Source: Amycolatopsis sp. 195334CR
GTDB lineage: Bacteria; Actinomycetota; Actinomycetes; Mycobacteriales; Pseudonocardiaceae
NCBI RefSeq assembly: GCF_017309385.1
Contig: NZ_JAFJMJ010000001.1
Location: 1,612,001 to 1,676,000, forward strand
Direction of reading: 5' to 3'
DNA length: 64,000 nucleotides
Shown: piece after piece, positions 16,514 through 24,544 of the stretch
How the letters are laid out: each line of letters starts with the position of its first letter
Numbering within the stretch: the stretch's first letter is position 1
Program-made: the position numbers and the translations under genes
The notes under the pieces: model-generated
Told to the model about the DNA's origin: nothing
Database searches by the model: none
Seen by the model: the letters and a program-made list of their open reading frames with translations, nothing else

Positions 16514-16825
16514 CTACTTCAGCGCGTCGATCAGCGCCTGGCGCTGGACATCACCCAGCCCGGCGGCGCGCCGGTCCTCCGGGATCTTGGCCTGCTCCAG
16601 CAGGGCCGCGACCTTCACCGCGCCGAGGCCGGGAACGGCCTTCAGCAGCTGTGTGACCTTGGTCTTGCCAATGGTCTTGTCCTCCTTGGCCCGGAGCAGC
16701 ACCTTGTCGATGCTCTCCTTGCCGGACTTGATCGAAGCAAGCAGCTCGGAGCGGGCCTTACGAGCCTCGGCCGCCTTGGCGAGGGCTTCGGCACGCTGCT
16801 CCGGCGTCAACGTAGGCAGAGCCAA
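16514..16825 (-). CDS. mihF: actinobacterial integration host factor (mIHF), TTG start
   Basis: Small nucleoid-associated DNA-binding protein of 103 residues. The N-terminus (LPTLTPEQRAEALAKAAEAR), the lysine-rich middle (KVTQLLKAVPGLGAVKVAAL, a helix-two-turn-helix) and the C-terminal RRAAGLGDVQRQALIDAL follow the mIHF family closely. The frame is open to an ATG at 16888, but family proteins begin MALP. Here that position is TTG (16825-16823) with AAAGGA 8 nt upstream, so a TTG start is called. The usual neighbour of the essential IHF gene, guanylate kinase, is absent, so this may be a paralogue. Confidence 0.8.
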   Translation of the reverse strand: MALPTLTPEQRAEALAKAAEARKARSELLASIKSGKESIDKVLLRAKEDKTIGKTKVTQLLKAVPGLGAVKVAALLEQAKIPEDRRAAGLGDVQRQALIDALK

Positions 16826-17335
16826 CGTATTAGTCCTTTCCTTCTCAGGTGTCCGCTGTCGCGGCGGTGGCCGAAAGTCTCGACGCAAGCTTTAGCCATG
16901 CGCTGGCCAGGCCACCTCGTACCACCGGCCCAGTAAACGCCACGAGGCCCACCCTTGTGCAACCGACACGCACTTAGTACCCGTCTCTGCCCGTACGGGC
17001 AACCCCACATCCCCCGGCCCCGGCCTGCGGAAACACCCCCGCGCACTGTCCGGTTGGGAGCGATTTACCCGCCTCGACCATCCGCCGGGTGATCTTCGGG
17101 TGAACCGGTAACGGACTATTCGGAACAGTCGGTTTTGTTGGCAGCAAAGAAATGCCGGTAATTCCGCGGACAAGTACGCGCACGGAGCACCGGGGCTTCG
17201 ATCACTCTTCCGAAGGACCGCTCACAACTCGGACACACCCGGTGCCGAACGGCCCGCGAACCCTGCCCGATCGGCCGTCGCCGGTTTAGAGTCGGCCCCA
17301 GTTTGGTCCGCCGGAGCACCGATCGGGAGACATCG
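16826..17335. other. 510-bp gene-free region between IHF and acyl-CoA ligase
   Basis: No convincing gene. It is less GC-rich than its surroundings, especially 17110-17165. It holds the IHF ribosome site, a perfect 14-bp palindrome TGCCCGTACGGGCA (16988-17001), and on the right a TAGAGT hexamer (17287-17292) that could serve the acyl-CoA ligase. The length suggests a long regulated leader or several promoters for the IHF gene. Confidence 0.5.
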
Positions 17336-18964
17336 ATGTTGAGCACGATGCAGGACGGGCAACTTTCGCTCGGCAAATTGCTGCGCCACGGCACCACGGT
17401 GCACGCCAAGAGCGAAGTCCTCACCTGGACCGGTACAGAATCCCGCCGCGAGAGCTACGGGGAACTCGGCGTGCACGCCGCCAAGCTGGCGAACGCGCTC
17501 CGTGGCCTCGGCGTCACCGGCGATCAGCGGGTGGCCACCTTCATGTGGAACAACGCCGAGCACCTGGCCGCCTACCTCGCCGTGCCCGCGATGGGCGCGG
17601 TGCTGCACACGCTCAACATCCGCCTGTTCCCCGAGCAGCTGGTCTTCGTCGCCAACCACGCCGAGGACCACGTGGTGATCGTGGACGGCACGCTGGTGCC
17701 GCTGTTCGCCAAGCAGCTGCCGCAGCTGACGACCGTGCGGCACGTCATCGTGGCCAACGGCGACGCTTCGACGCTCGAAGCACCCGAAGGTGTCCAGGTC
17801 CACTCGTACGACGAGCTGCTCGCCGCGCAGCCCGGTGAGTTCGACTGGCCGGAAGTCGACGAGCGCTCGGCCGCCGCGATGTGCTACACCTCGGGCACCA
17901 CCGGTGACCCGAAGGGCGTGGTCTACTCCCACCGCTCGATCTGGCTGCACTCCATGCAGGTGTGCATGTCCGACTCGATGCGCCTGTCCCAGTCCGACTC
18001 CGCGCTGGCCATCGTGCCGATGTTCCACGCCATGTCCTGGGGCCTGCCCTACGCCTCGCTGATGGTCGGCACCACGCTGGTGATGCCGGACCGCTTCCTC
18101 CAGCCGGAGCCGATCGCGCAGCTGCTGGCCGCCGAGAAGCCCACCTTCGCCGCCGCCGTGCCGACCATCTGGCAGGGCCTGCTGCAGTACCTGGACAACA
18201 AGCCGCAGGACATCTCGCACCTGCGCGAGGTGGTGGTCGGCGGTTCGGCCGCGCCGCCGTCGCTGATGCACGCCTTCGAGGAGCGCTACGGCGTGCCGAT
18301 CCTGCACGCCTGGGGCATGACCGAGACCTCACCGCTGGGCAGCGTGGCGCGCCCGCCGGAGTCGGCCACCGGCGACGAGCGCTGGCGCTACCGCTACACG
18401 CAGGGCCGGTTTCCCGCGTCGGTGCAGGCGCGGCTGATCGGCGACAACGGCGACGAGCTGCCGTGGAACGACGAGGCGGTCGGCGAGCTGGAGGTGGCGG
18501 GCCCGTGGATCGCCGCGGCCTACCACGGCGGCGCCGACGTGGACCCGGAGAAGTTCCACGACGGCTGGCTGCGCACCGGTGACGTCGGCCGGATCACCCC
18601 GGACGGCTTCCTCACCCTGACCGACCGCGCCAAGGACGTGATCAAGTCCGGCGGCGAGTGGATCTCCTCGGTGGACCTGGAGAACTCGGTGATGTCGCAC
18701 CCGGCGGTGGCCGAGGCCGCGGTGATCGGCGTGCCGGACGAGAAGTGGGACGAGCGCCCGCTGGTCGCCGTGGTGCTGCGCGAGGGGCAGACCGCCACCG
18801 CCGAGGAGCTGCGCGAGTTCCTCGCCGACAAGGTGGCCAAGTGGCAGCTGCCGGAGAACTGGACCTTCATCGAGGAGGTGCCCAAGACCAGCGTCGGCAA
18901 GTTCGACAAGAAGCGGCTGCGGGCCTTCCACACCGAGGGCAGGCTGGACATCTCGCAGTTGTAG
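17336..18964 (+). CDS. long/medium-chain fatty acid-CoA ligase (FadD-like)
   Basis: ANL-superfamily acid:CoA ligase of 542 residues. Motifs in order: MCYTSGTTGDPKGV (nucleotide loop), HAWGMTETSPLG, WLRTGDVG, the long-chain signature DRAKDVIKSGGEWISSVDLE, and VPKTSVGKFDKKRLR with the catalytic lysine. The GGEWISS form is typical of FadD-type enzymes for medium and long fatty acids. ATG 17336 has GGGAGA 5 nt upstream; an upstream in-frame start at 17303 is not supported. It stands alone, ending with a weak hairpin (GCCAAAC at 18992-18998 with GTTTGGC at 19014-19020). Confidence 0.88.
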   Translation: MLSTMQDGQLSLGKLLRHGTTVHAKSEVLTWTGTESRRESYGELGVHAAKLANALRGLGVTGDQRVATFMWNNAEHLAAYLAVPAMGAVLHTLNIRLFPEQLVFVANHAEDHVVIVDGTLVPLFAKQLPQLTTVRHVIVANGDASTLEAPEGVQVHSYDELLAAQPGEFDWPEVDERSAAAMCYTSGTTGDPKGVVYSHRSIWLHSMQVCMSDSMRLSQSDSALAIVPMFHAMSWGLPYASLMVGTTLVMPDRFLQPEPIAQLLAAEKPTFAAAVPTIWQGLLQYLDNKPQDISHLREVVVGGSAAPPSLMHAFEERYGVPILHAWGMTETSPLGSVARPPESATGDERWRYRYTQGRFPASVQARLIGDNGDELPWNDEAVGELEVAGPWIAAAYHGGADVDPEKFHDGWLRTGDVGRITPDGFLTLTDRAKDVIKSGGEWISSVDLENSVMSHPAVAEAAVIGVPDEKWDERPLVAVVLREGQTATAEELREFLADKVAKWQLPENWTFIEEVPKTSVGKFDKKRLRAFHTEGRLDISQL

Positions 18965-18991
18965 CGGTACTCCGTCCGACGAAGGTACTGC

Positions 18992-19020
18992 GCCAAACGT
19001 GACAAATATTCGTGTTTGGC
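18992..19020. terminator. possible terminator after the acyl-CoA ligase gene
   Basis: Seven-base arms GCCAAAC and GTTTGGC enclose an AT-rich 15-nt loop, 28 bp after the stop codon. This is weaker than other terminators in the window and could instead be an operator. Confidence 0.35.
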
Positions 19021-19029
19021 TTCCCCGGG

Positions 19030-19083
19030 GTTCATCCGGTGGTTAACGTCGTGCGCCAGCGTGCACGTGACCACCGGATGAAC
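19030..19083. promoter_or_regulatory. 14-bp inverted repeat with PHO-box-like half upstream of the phosphoesterase
   Basis: GTTCATCCGGTGGT (19030-19043) is the exact reverse complement of 19070-19083, with 26 nt between. The left half reads as two 11-nt units, GTTCATCCGGT and GGTTAACGTCG, resembling PhoP-type PHO-box direct repeats. The right arm ends 1 nt before the ribosome site GGGGAG (19085-19090). Confidence 0.5.
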
Positions 19084-19097
19084 TGGGGAGTGACCGC

Positions 19098-20831
19098 ATG
19101 ACCGGATCGACCGGCTTGAGCAGGCGTGGCTTCGTCACCGCGGCCGGGGCCACCGGCGCCGGGCTGCTGCTGAGCACCCCGATGGCCTCGGCCATCGACC
19201 GGGCGATGGGCTACAGCGCCGCACGGGCGGTGAGCACGGCCGGCACCACGCTCGAAGCCGTCGCCACCCCCGTCACGCCCGGCCCGGCGTACAGCAGGCT
19301 CACCGCGGGGCCCGGCTGGCCGCTGGTGGTGCGCGAGGACATCACCGCGGCGAAGTCCGGCCGCGACGACCGGCGCACCGCGAAGGCCTCCTTCGTGCAG
19401 TTCACCGACATGCACATCACCGACGTGCAGAGCCCGGCGCGGTTCGAGTACCTGCACCAGTTCGCCGGCTCGGCGCACCGGCCGCAGGAGGCGCTCGGCC
19501 CGTCGGCCACCGCGTCGCTGCTGCGCCGGGTCAACGGCCTGCCCGGCGGGCCGTTCACCGGGCGGAAGTTCGACTTCATGATGACCACCGGGGACAACAC
19601 CGACAACCACGAGCAGATCGAGCTGAAGTGGTTCCTGGACATCCTCAACGGCGGGCGGGTCACGCCCAACACCGGTGACGCGAACCGCTACGAGGGCGTG
19701 CAGGACTCCGGCGCGCCGCTGTACTGGAACCCGGGCGAGCCGCTCGGCGACCCGTACACCGGGAAGGGCTTCCCGCAGCTGCCCGGCCTGCTCGACGCGG
19801 CCATCGCGGAGTTCGAGTCGCCCGGGCTGGACATCCCGTGGCTGTGCACCTTCGGCAACCACGACAACACCCCGGTCGGCACGCTGCCGGCCAACCTGCC
19901 CGGCATCGACCACTGGTACACCGGGAAGTACAAGATCATCGGCAAGGACGAGCGCGAAGCCAAGCAGCTCGCCGCCGCGCTGGACAAGGGCGGCGCGCCG
20001 CTCGCGCAGCTGTTCGGCGGCTCCGGCACGATCCGCGAGATCACCCCGGACGAGCGCCGCCGCACCTTCTCCACCGCCGAGTTCGTGCAGGCGCACCTGG
20101 ACACCGCGAACACCGGTCCCGGGCCGGAGGGCCACGGTTTCACCGGCAACAACGCCGACGGCCGGAACGTCTACTACACCTTCCGGATCGCGCCCGGCAT
20201 CACCGGGATCAGCCTCGACACCACCACGCTGGCCGGGCTCGCCGACGGTTCGATCGGGCTGGGCCAGTACCTCTGGGTGGAGAAGACGCTGCAGCGCGGC
20301 AGCTCGAAGTACTACGACTTCTGGGGCAACAAGGTCACCCAGCAGGTCACCGACGAGTTGTTCGTGCTGTTCAGCCACCACACCAGCGACACGATGGGCA
20401 ACATCCTGCCCGACTCGCGGCACCCGCTGGAGCCGCGGCTCAACGGTGACACGTTCGTCGGGCTGCTCAACCGCTTTCCCAACGTGCTCGCCTGGGTCAA
20501 CGGGCACACCCACCTCAACGGCATCGTCGCGCACGCCGGGAAGACCCCGGCGCAGAGCTTCTGGGAGATCAACACCGCGTCGCACATCGACTTCCCGCAG
20601 CAGGCGCGGATCATCGAGGTGGCCGACAACGGCGACGGCACGCTCTCGCTGTTCACCACCCTGGTCGAAGCCGATGCCCCCTACGCCGCGGACTACGGCG
20701 ACACCTCGGCGCAAGCGCTTGCGTCGCTGTACCGGGAACTGTCGTACAACGACATCCACACCGACCCGATCCGCCTCGGCCAGCCGGGGGACCGCAATAC
20801 CGAGCTACTGGTGATCAACCCCCTGGCTTGA
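19098..20831 (+). CDS. Tat-exported metallophosphoesterase (TIGR03767-like)
   Basis: Exported calcineurin-type phosphoesterase of 577 residues. A twin-arginine signal (SRRGFVTAAGATGAGLLLS, cleavage near SAIDR) marks export in folded form. The dimetal motifs appear in order: FTDMHITD (D-x-H), TGDNTDN (GDN), FGNHDN (GNHD), FSHHTSD, and NGHTHLNG (GH-x-H). The length and the large insert resemble the actinobacterial family TIGR03767. The substrate is probably an extracellular phosphoester. GGGGAG lies 7 nt before the ATG, and the inverted repeat upstream suggests phosphate-dependent control. It stands as a single gene. Confidence 0.85.
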   Translation: MTGSTGLSRRGFVTAAGATGAGLLLSTPMASAIDRAMGYSAARAVSTAGTTLEAVATPVTPGPAYSRLTAGPGWPLVVREDITAAKSGRDDRRTAKASFVQFTDMHITDVQSPARFEYLHQFAGSAHRPQEALGPSATASLLRRVNGLPGGPFTGRKFDFMMTTGDNTDNHEQIELKWFLDILNGGRVTPNTGDANRYEGVQDSGAPLYWNPGEPLGDPYTGKGFPQLPGLLDAAIAEFESPGLDIPWLCTFGNHDNTPVGTLPANLPGIDHWYTGKYKIIGKDEREAKQLAAALDKGGAPLAQLFGGSGTIREITPDERRRTFSTAEFVQAHLDTANTGPGPEGHGFTGNNADGRNVYYTFRIAPGITGISLDTTTLAGLADGSIGLGQYLWVEKTLQRGSSKYYDFWGNKVTQQVTDELFVLFSHHTSDTMGNILPDSRHPLEPRLNGDTFVGLLNRFPNVLAWVNGHTHLNGIVAHAGKTPAQSFWEINTASHIDFPQQARIIEVADNGDGTLSLFTTLVEADAPYAADYGDTSAQALASLYRELSYNDIHTDPIRLGQPGDRNTELLVINPLA

Positions 20832-20867
20832 CCCCCTCGCCTGGTGGCCGCCGCTAGCGTGAGCGGG

Positions 20868-21251
20868 GTGACCGACTTCGCGAAGCTGATCCCGTTCGCC
20901 GAGCGCCTCGGCATCGACATCACCGAGGCCTCGGCCGACCGGGTGCGCGGCCGCGTCGACTGGGCGCCGGACCTGACCACCACCGGCGGCTCACTGCACG
21001 GCGGCCTGCTGATGGCGCTGGCCGACACCACCGGCGCCGTCTGCGCGTTCCTCAACCTGCCCGAGGGTGCGCAGGGCACCACCACGATCGAGTCGAAGAC
21101 GAACTTCCTGCGCGGCGTCCGCGAGGGTCACGTGACCGCGTCGTCGCAGGCGTTGCACGCTGGGCGTCGCGTGATCGTCGTGGAGACCGAGCTCCGTGAC
21201 GCCGCCGAGAAGCTGATCGCCAAGGTCACGCAGACGCAGGCGGTGTTATGA
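20868..21251 (+). CDS. PaaI-type hotdog thioesterase
   Basis: Hotdog-fold acyl-CoA thioesterase of 127 residues. The segment TGGSLHGGLLMALADTTGAV carries the HGG motif and catalytic-region acidic residue of the PaaI/4-hydroxybenzoyl-CoA thioesterase group, followed by TTTIESKTNFLRGVREG. GTG at 20868 is preferred because TAGCGT (20855-20860) lies 7 nt upstream, the leaderless pattern; an upstream GTG at 20844 would place this promoter inside the gene. It probably releases free acids from CoA thioesters made by the nearby ligases. Confidence 0.8.
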   Translation: MTDFAKLIPFAERLGIDITEASADRVRGRVDWAPDLTTTGGSLHGGLLMALADTTGAVCAFLNLPEGAQGTTTIESKTNFLRGVREGHVTASSQALHAGRRVIVVETELRDAAEKLIAKVTQTQAVL

Positions 21252-21343
21252 ACCTGCCGCCTGCCAGCGGTTTACAGCGCCCTGCCGGAAGGTAAAAATC
21301 TCTGACACCCGGGGAGTCCGGTACTGGAGGGTGGAGAGAAAGC

Positions 21344-22597
21344 ATGCGTGGACGTCTGTTGCTGTCGTTGCTCTCGGTGGGGTTGCTGGCCGCGACCGCC
21401 GCCCCGGCGAATGCGGCGCCGCCGGTGCACGATGAGGCGATCGACTACCACCAATGGGCCTCCACCAGGGACTTCCGCGCCGGCCACCTGGAGGGCGTGT
21501 CGATCGGCCACGACGGGCTCCGGCTGACCCGGCCGATCGGCACCATCGAGCGCACCGAGCCCGCCCTCGGCACCACCCGCACCTACGAGTACGGCCGCTG
21601 GACCTCGCCGGACTACCGGCACGGCTTCGACGCCACCGAGCTGATCGCCTCGTGGAACGCGCTCACCCCGGCCAAGACCTGGCTCCAGATCGAGGCCAAG
21701 GGCACCACGACCACCGGCGAGAGCACCGCCTGGTACATCCTCGGCCAGTGGGCCTCCGGCGACCAGGACATCCACCGCACCACCGTCGACGGCCAGTCCG
21801 ACGCCCACGCCTCGGTCAGCGTGGACACCCTGGTCACCAACGACGGCGTCACGCTCAGCTCGTACCAGCTGCGGGCCACGCTCTACCGGGAGGCGGGCAG
21901 CGCGGCCACCCCGCAGGTCAGCTCGCTCGGCGCGATGACGTCGAACGTGCCCGCGCGGTTCGAGGTGGCCAAGACCGAACCCGGCGTGGCCACCGGCATC
22001 GAACTGGACGTGCCGCGGCACGCGCAGAACCTCCACAAGGGCAAGTACCCCGAGTTCGGCGGCGGCGGGCAGAGCTGGTGCAGCCCGACCTCGACCGCGA
22101 TGGTCACCGAGTTCTGGGGCCGCAGGCCCAGCGCCGAGGACATGTCGTGGCTGCCCGCGGACTACGTCGACCCGACCGTGGCCCACGGCGCCCGCTACAC
22201 CTACGACTACTCGTACGAGGGCACCGGGAACTGGCCGTTCAACACCGCGTACGCCGCGTCCCTCGGGCTCAAGGGGCACATCACCCGGCTGCACTCGCTT
22301 AACGAGCTGGAGACCTACATCGCCAAGGGCATCCCGGTGATCACCTCGCAGTCGTTCCTGGCCGAGGAACTGGACGGGGCCGGTTACGGCACGGCGGGCC
22401 ACATCTTCGTGGTGGTCGGCTTCACCGACGAGGGTGACGTGATCGTGAACGACCCGGCGACCAACAGCAACGACACCGTGCGCAACGTCTACCAGCGCGA
22501 CCAGTTCGAGAAGATCTGGCAGCGCACCAAGCGGTACACCGCGTCGGGCAACGTCGCTTCCGGGCCGGGCGGGGTCGTCTACCTGATCACGCCGTAA
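21344..22597 (+). CDS. secreted C39-like (papain-fold) protein
   Basis: Exported protein of 417 residues with a Sec signal peptide (MRGRLLLSLLSVGLLAATAA, cleavage after ANA). Residues about 40-200 form a beta-rich region (TYEYGRWTSPDYRHGFDATE) that looks like a binding module. Residues about 225-410 carry a C39-like domain: Cys in GQSWCSPTSTAMVTEFWG, His in AGHIFVVVGF, and Asp/Asn in VNDPATNSN, consistent with a papain-type catalytic triad. Such proteins are common in actinomycetes with no known substrate; a protease or amidase outside the cell is plausible. GGAG starts 12 nt before the ATG, so the spacing is slightly long. Confidence 0.78.
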   Translation: MRGRLLLSLLSVGLLAATAAPANAAPPVHDEAIDYHQWASTRDFRAGHLEGVSIGHDGLRLTRPIGTIERTEPALGTTRTYEYGRWTSPDYRHGFDATELIASWNALTPAKTWLQIEAKGTTTTGESTAWYILGQWASGDQDIHRTTVDGQSDAHASVSVDTLVTNDGVTLSSYQLRATLYREAGSAATPQVSSLGAMTSNVPARFEVAKTEPGVATGIELDVPRHAQNLHKGKYPEFGGGGQSWCSPTSTAMVTEFWGRRPSAEDMSWLPADYVDPTVAHGARYTYDYSYEGTGNWPFNTAYAASLGLKGHITRLHSLNELETYIAKGIPVITSQSFLAEELDGAGYGTAGHIFVVVGFTDEGDVIVNDPATNSNDTVRNVYQRDQFEKIWQRTKRYTASGNVASGPGGVVYLITP

Positions 22598-22673
22598 TCA
22601 TTCAGCTGTCGCGATACGAGCATTCCGCGTGGCAGAGTGCGGGTGACTGACCCGACGCGGAAGGTGGTCGCGC

Positions 22674-23768
22674 ATGCCGTACGAAGTCCAGGGCGTGGTC
22701 TCGCGGGAGAAGGGCGCGCCGGTCTCGCTGGAGACCGTGCTGGTGCCCGACCCGGGACCGGGCGAGGCGGTGGTCTCGGTGCAGGCCTGCGGGGTCTGCC
22801 ACACCGACCTGCACTACCGCGAGGGCGGGATCAACGACGAATTCCCGTTCCTGCTGGGCCACGAGGCTGCCGGCGTGGTCGAGCAGGTCGGCGCCGGCGT
22901 CACCGACCTGGAGCCGGGCGACTTCGTCATCCTGAACTGGCGCGCGGTCTGCGGCACCTGCCGCGCCTGCAAGCGCGGACGGCCGTGGTACTGCTTCTCC
23001 ACCTTCAACGCCGGTCAGCCGATGACGCTGGCCGACGGCACCGAGCTGAGCCCGGCACTGGGCATCGGCGCCTTCCTGGAGAAGACGCTCGTCCACAGTG
23101 GACAGTGCACGAAGGTCAGCCGGGAGGCCGAGCCCGCGGTGGCCGGGCTGCTCGGCTGCGGGGTGATGGCCGGGATCGGCGCGGCGATCAACACCGGCGC
23201 GGTGGGCCGCGGTGACTCGGTCGCGGTGATCGGCTGCGGCGGGGTCGGCGCGGCGGCGGTGGCCGGGTCCCGGCTGGCCGGCGCGGACCGGATCATCGCG
23301 GTGGACACCGACGAGCGCAAGCTGACCTGGGCCAAGGACTTCGGCGCGACGCACACGTTCAACGCCGCAGGCAAGAGCGAGAACGAGGTCGTCGAGGCGA
23401 TCCAGGAGCTGACCGGGACCTTCGGCGCGGACGTGGTGATCGACGCGGTCGGCCGCCCGGAGACCTGGCGCGAGGCGTTCTACGCACGCGACCTGGCCGG
23501 CACCGTGGTGCTGGTCGGCGTGCCGACGCCGGAGATGAAGCTGGAGATGCCGCTGATCGACTTCTTCTCGCGCGGCGGCTCGCTCAAGTCCTCCTGGTAC
23601 GGCGACTGCCTGCCGTCGCGGGACTTCCCCATGCTGGTGGACCTCTATCTCCAGGGCAGGCTGCCGCTGGACAAGTTCGTCACCGAGAAGATCCCGCTCG
23701 ACGGCGTGGAGCAGGCGTTCGCGCGGATGCACTCCGGGGACGTGCTGCGCAGCGTGGTGACCTTCTGA
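22674..23768 (+). CDS. S-(hydroxymethyl)mycothiol dehydrogenase
   Basis: NAD- and mycothiol-dependent formaldehyde dehydrogenase of 364 residues (called MscR in mycobacteria), oxidising S-hydroxymethylmycothiol to the formyl thioester. Class III-type zinc alcohol dehydrogenase features: catalytic Cys/His in [10 protein letters not shown] and LGHEAAG, the structural-zinc lobe [15 protein letters not shown], and [18 protein letters not shown] with IIAVDTD for NAD. The segment [15 protein letters not shown] is typical of the mycothiol branch. GGAAGG lies about 10 nt before the ATG. The next gene continues directly, so formaldehyde detoxification and that protein are probably co-expressed. Confidence 0.88.
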   Translation: MPYEVQGVVSREKGAPVSLETVLVPDPGPGEAVVSVQACGVCHTDLHYREGGINDEFPFLLGHEAAGVVEQVGAGVTDLEPGDFVILNWRAVCGTCRACKRGRPWYCFSTFNAGQPMTLADGTELSPALGIGAFLEKTLVHSGQCTKVSREAEPAVAGLLGCGVMAGIGAAINTGAVGRGDSVAVIGCGGVGAAAVAGSRLAGADRIIAVDTDERKLTWAKDFGATHTFNAAGKSENEVVEAIQELTGTFGADVVIDAVGRPETWREAFYARDLAGTVVLVGVPTPEMKLEMPLIDFFSRGGSLKSSWYGDCLPSRDFPMLVDLYLQGRLPLDKFVTEKIPLDGVEQAFARMHSGDVLRSVVTF

Positions 23769-23836
23769 GGAAGCTGTTCGACGACGCGGAGTACCCCGCC
23801 GAGCCCTATCCCGGGGCCCGGCCGGGGTGCTCCTTC

Positions 23837-24382
23837 GTGCACGTCGACGGCGCCGGGTACGAGCTGCCCGACCCGCCCGACCTGGACGGTCGCATCCCGG
23901 TGCTGGCCTACGGGTCGAACGCCTGCCCGTCGAAGATCACCTGGTTGCGGCGGGCGCTGGGGCTCACCGGCGCGGTGACCGTGCTGCAGGCGAAGTGCAC
24001 CGGGCTCGCCGCGGTGTGGGCCTCCGGTCGCCGGGTGGTCGACGACCAGCGCCCGGCCACCCTGGCCGCGATGCCGGGCGTGGTCGAGGAGCACGCCGTC
24101 TGGCTGGCCACGCCGGAGCAGCTGCGCGTGCTCGATGTCTGCGAAGGACGCGGGCACCGGTATCACCTCGCGCGGGTACACACGGGCGAAGTAACCCTCG
24201 CGAACGGAGCGTCCCTGCCGGACGTGCTCGCCTACGTGGCGGCGTCGCCGATCCGGCTGCCGCTGCTGGTCGACGGGAAACCGGTGCGGACCGCCGAAAT
24301 GGCACAGGCGCAGGCCGGGGTGCTCACCGGCGAGACGGCGACCACGCACGGCCTTTCGGTGACGGTCATCGACACCGGATAA
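23837..24382 (+). CDS. gamma-glutamylcyclotransferase-fold protein
   Basis: Predicted protein of the AIG2/GGCT fold. VLAYGSNACPSKI is the family YGSN loop that binds the gamma-glutamyl group, and DVCEGRGHRYH carries the acidic residue and the following strand. The reaction may be cyclisation of a gamma-glutamyl amine, but this is not certain. Given coordinates use the first conventional start, GTG 23837 (181 aa). The same frame reads convincingly further upstream (LFDDAEYPAEPYPGARPG), back to a CTG at 23765 that overlaps the dehydrogenase stop as CTGA, so the real protein may be about 205 residues. Co-transcribed with the mycothiol dehydrogenase. Confidence 0.65.
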   Translation: MHVDGAGYELPDPPDLDGRIPVLAYGSNACPSKITWLRRALGLTGAVTVLQAKCTGLAAVWASGRRVVDDQRPATLAAMPGVVEEHAVWLATPEQLRVLDVCEGRGHRYHLARVHTGEVTLANGASLPDVLAYVAASPIRLPLLVDGKPVRTAEMAQAQAGVLTGETATTHGLSVTVIDTG

Positions 24383-24544
24383 ACATCGAATTCTTCTTTC
24401 GACCCCATCTTGTGAATCGCACAGTTGTGATTCAGTTCAGCTCATTCACTCCTTTGTGTTCGCCGGTTGCAGCCGTTTCGCGGCGGGATGATCGTGTTTG
24501 GCAGACCCGTTGACATTCCCTTGGCATGAAAGGAAGCGGTTGCC

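Noticed and set aside
17116..17424. Minus-strand open frame of about 100 codons with CPSC and later Cys residues, resembling a small zinc protein
   Set aside because: Third-position GC is only a little over half where true genes here approach 90 percent or more; it runs into the acyl-CoA ligase gene on the other strand and has no convincing start.
19032..20759. 575-codon open frame antisense to the metallophosphoesterase gene
   Set aside because: Long antisense frames are expected at this GC content. Its composition (Arg/Gly/Val/Pro rich, no motifs) is that of a shadow, while the plus strand shows the full set of phosphoesterase motifs.
24383..24544. Canonical sigma-70 promoter TTGACA before the DUF2382 gene
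   Set aside because: TTGACA at 24513 has no -10 at a suitable distance, and the position would put the start too near the ATG. The gap may use another sigma factor.
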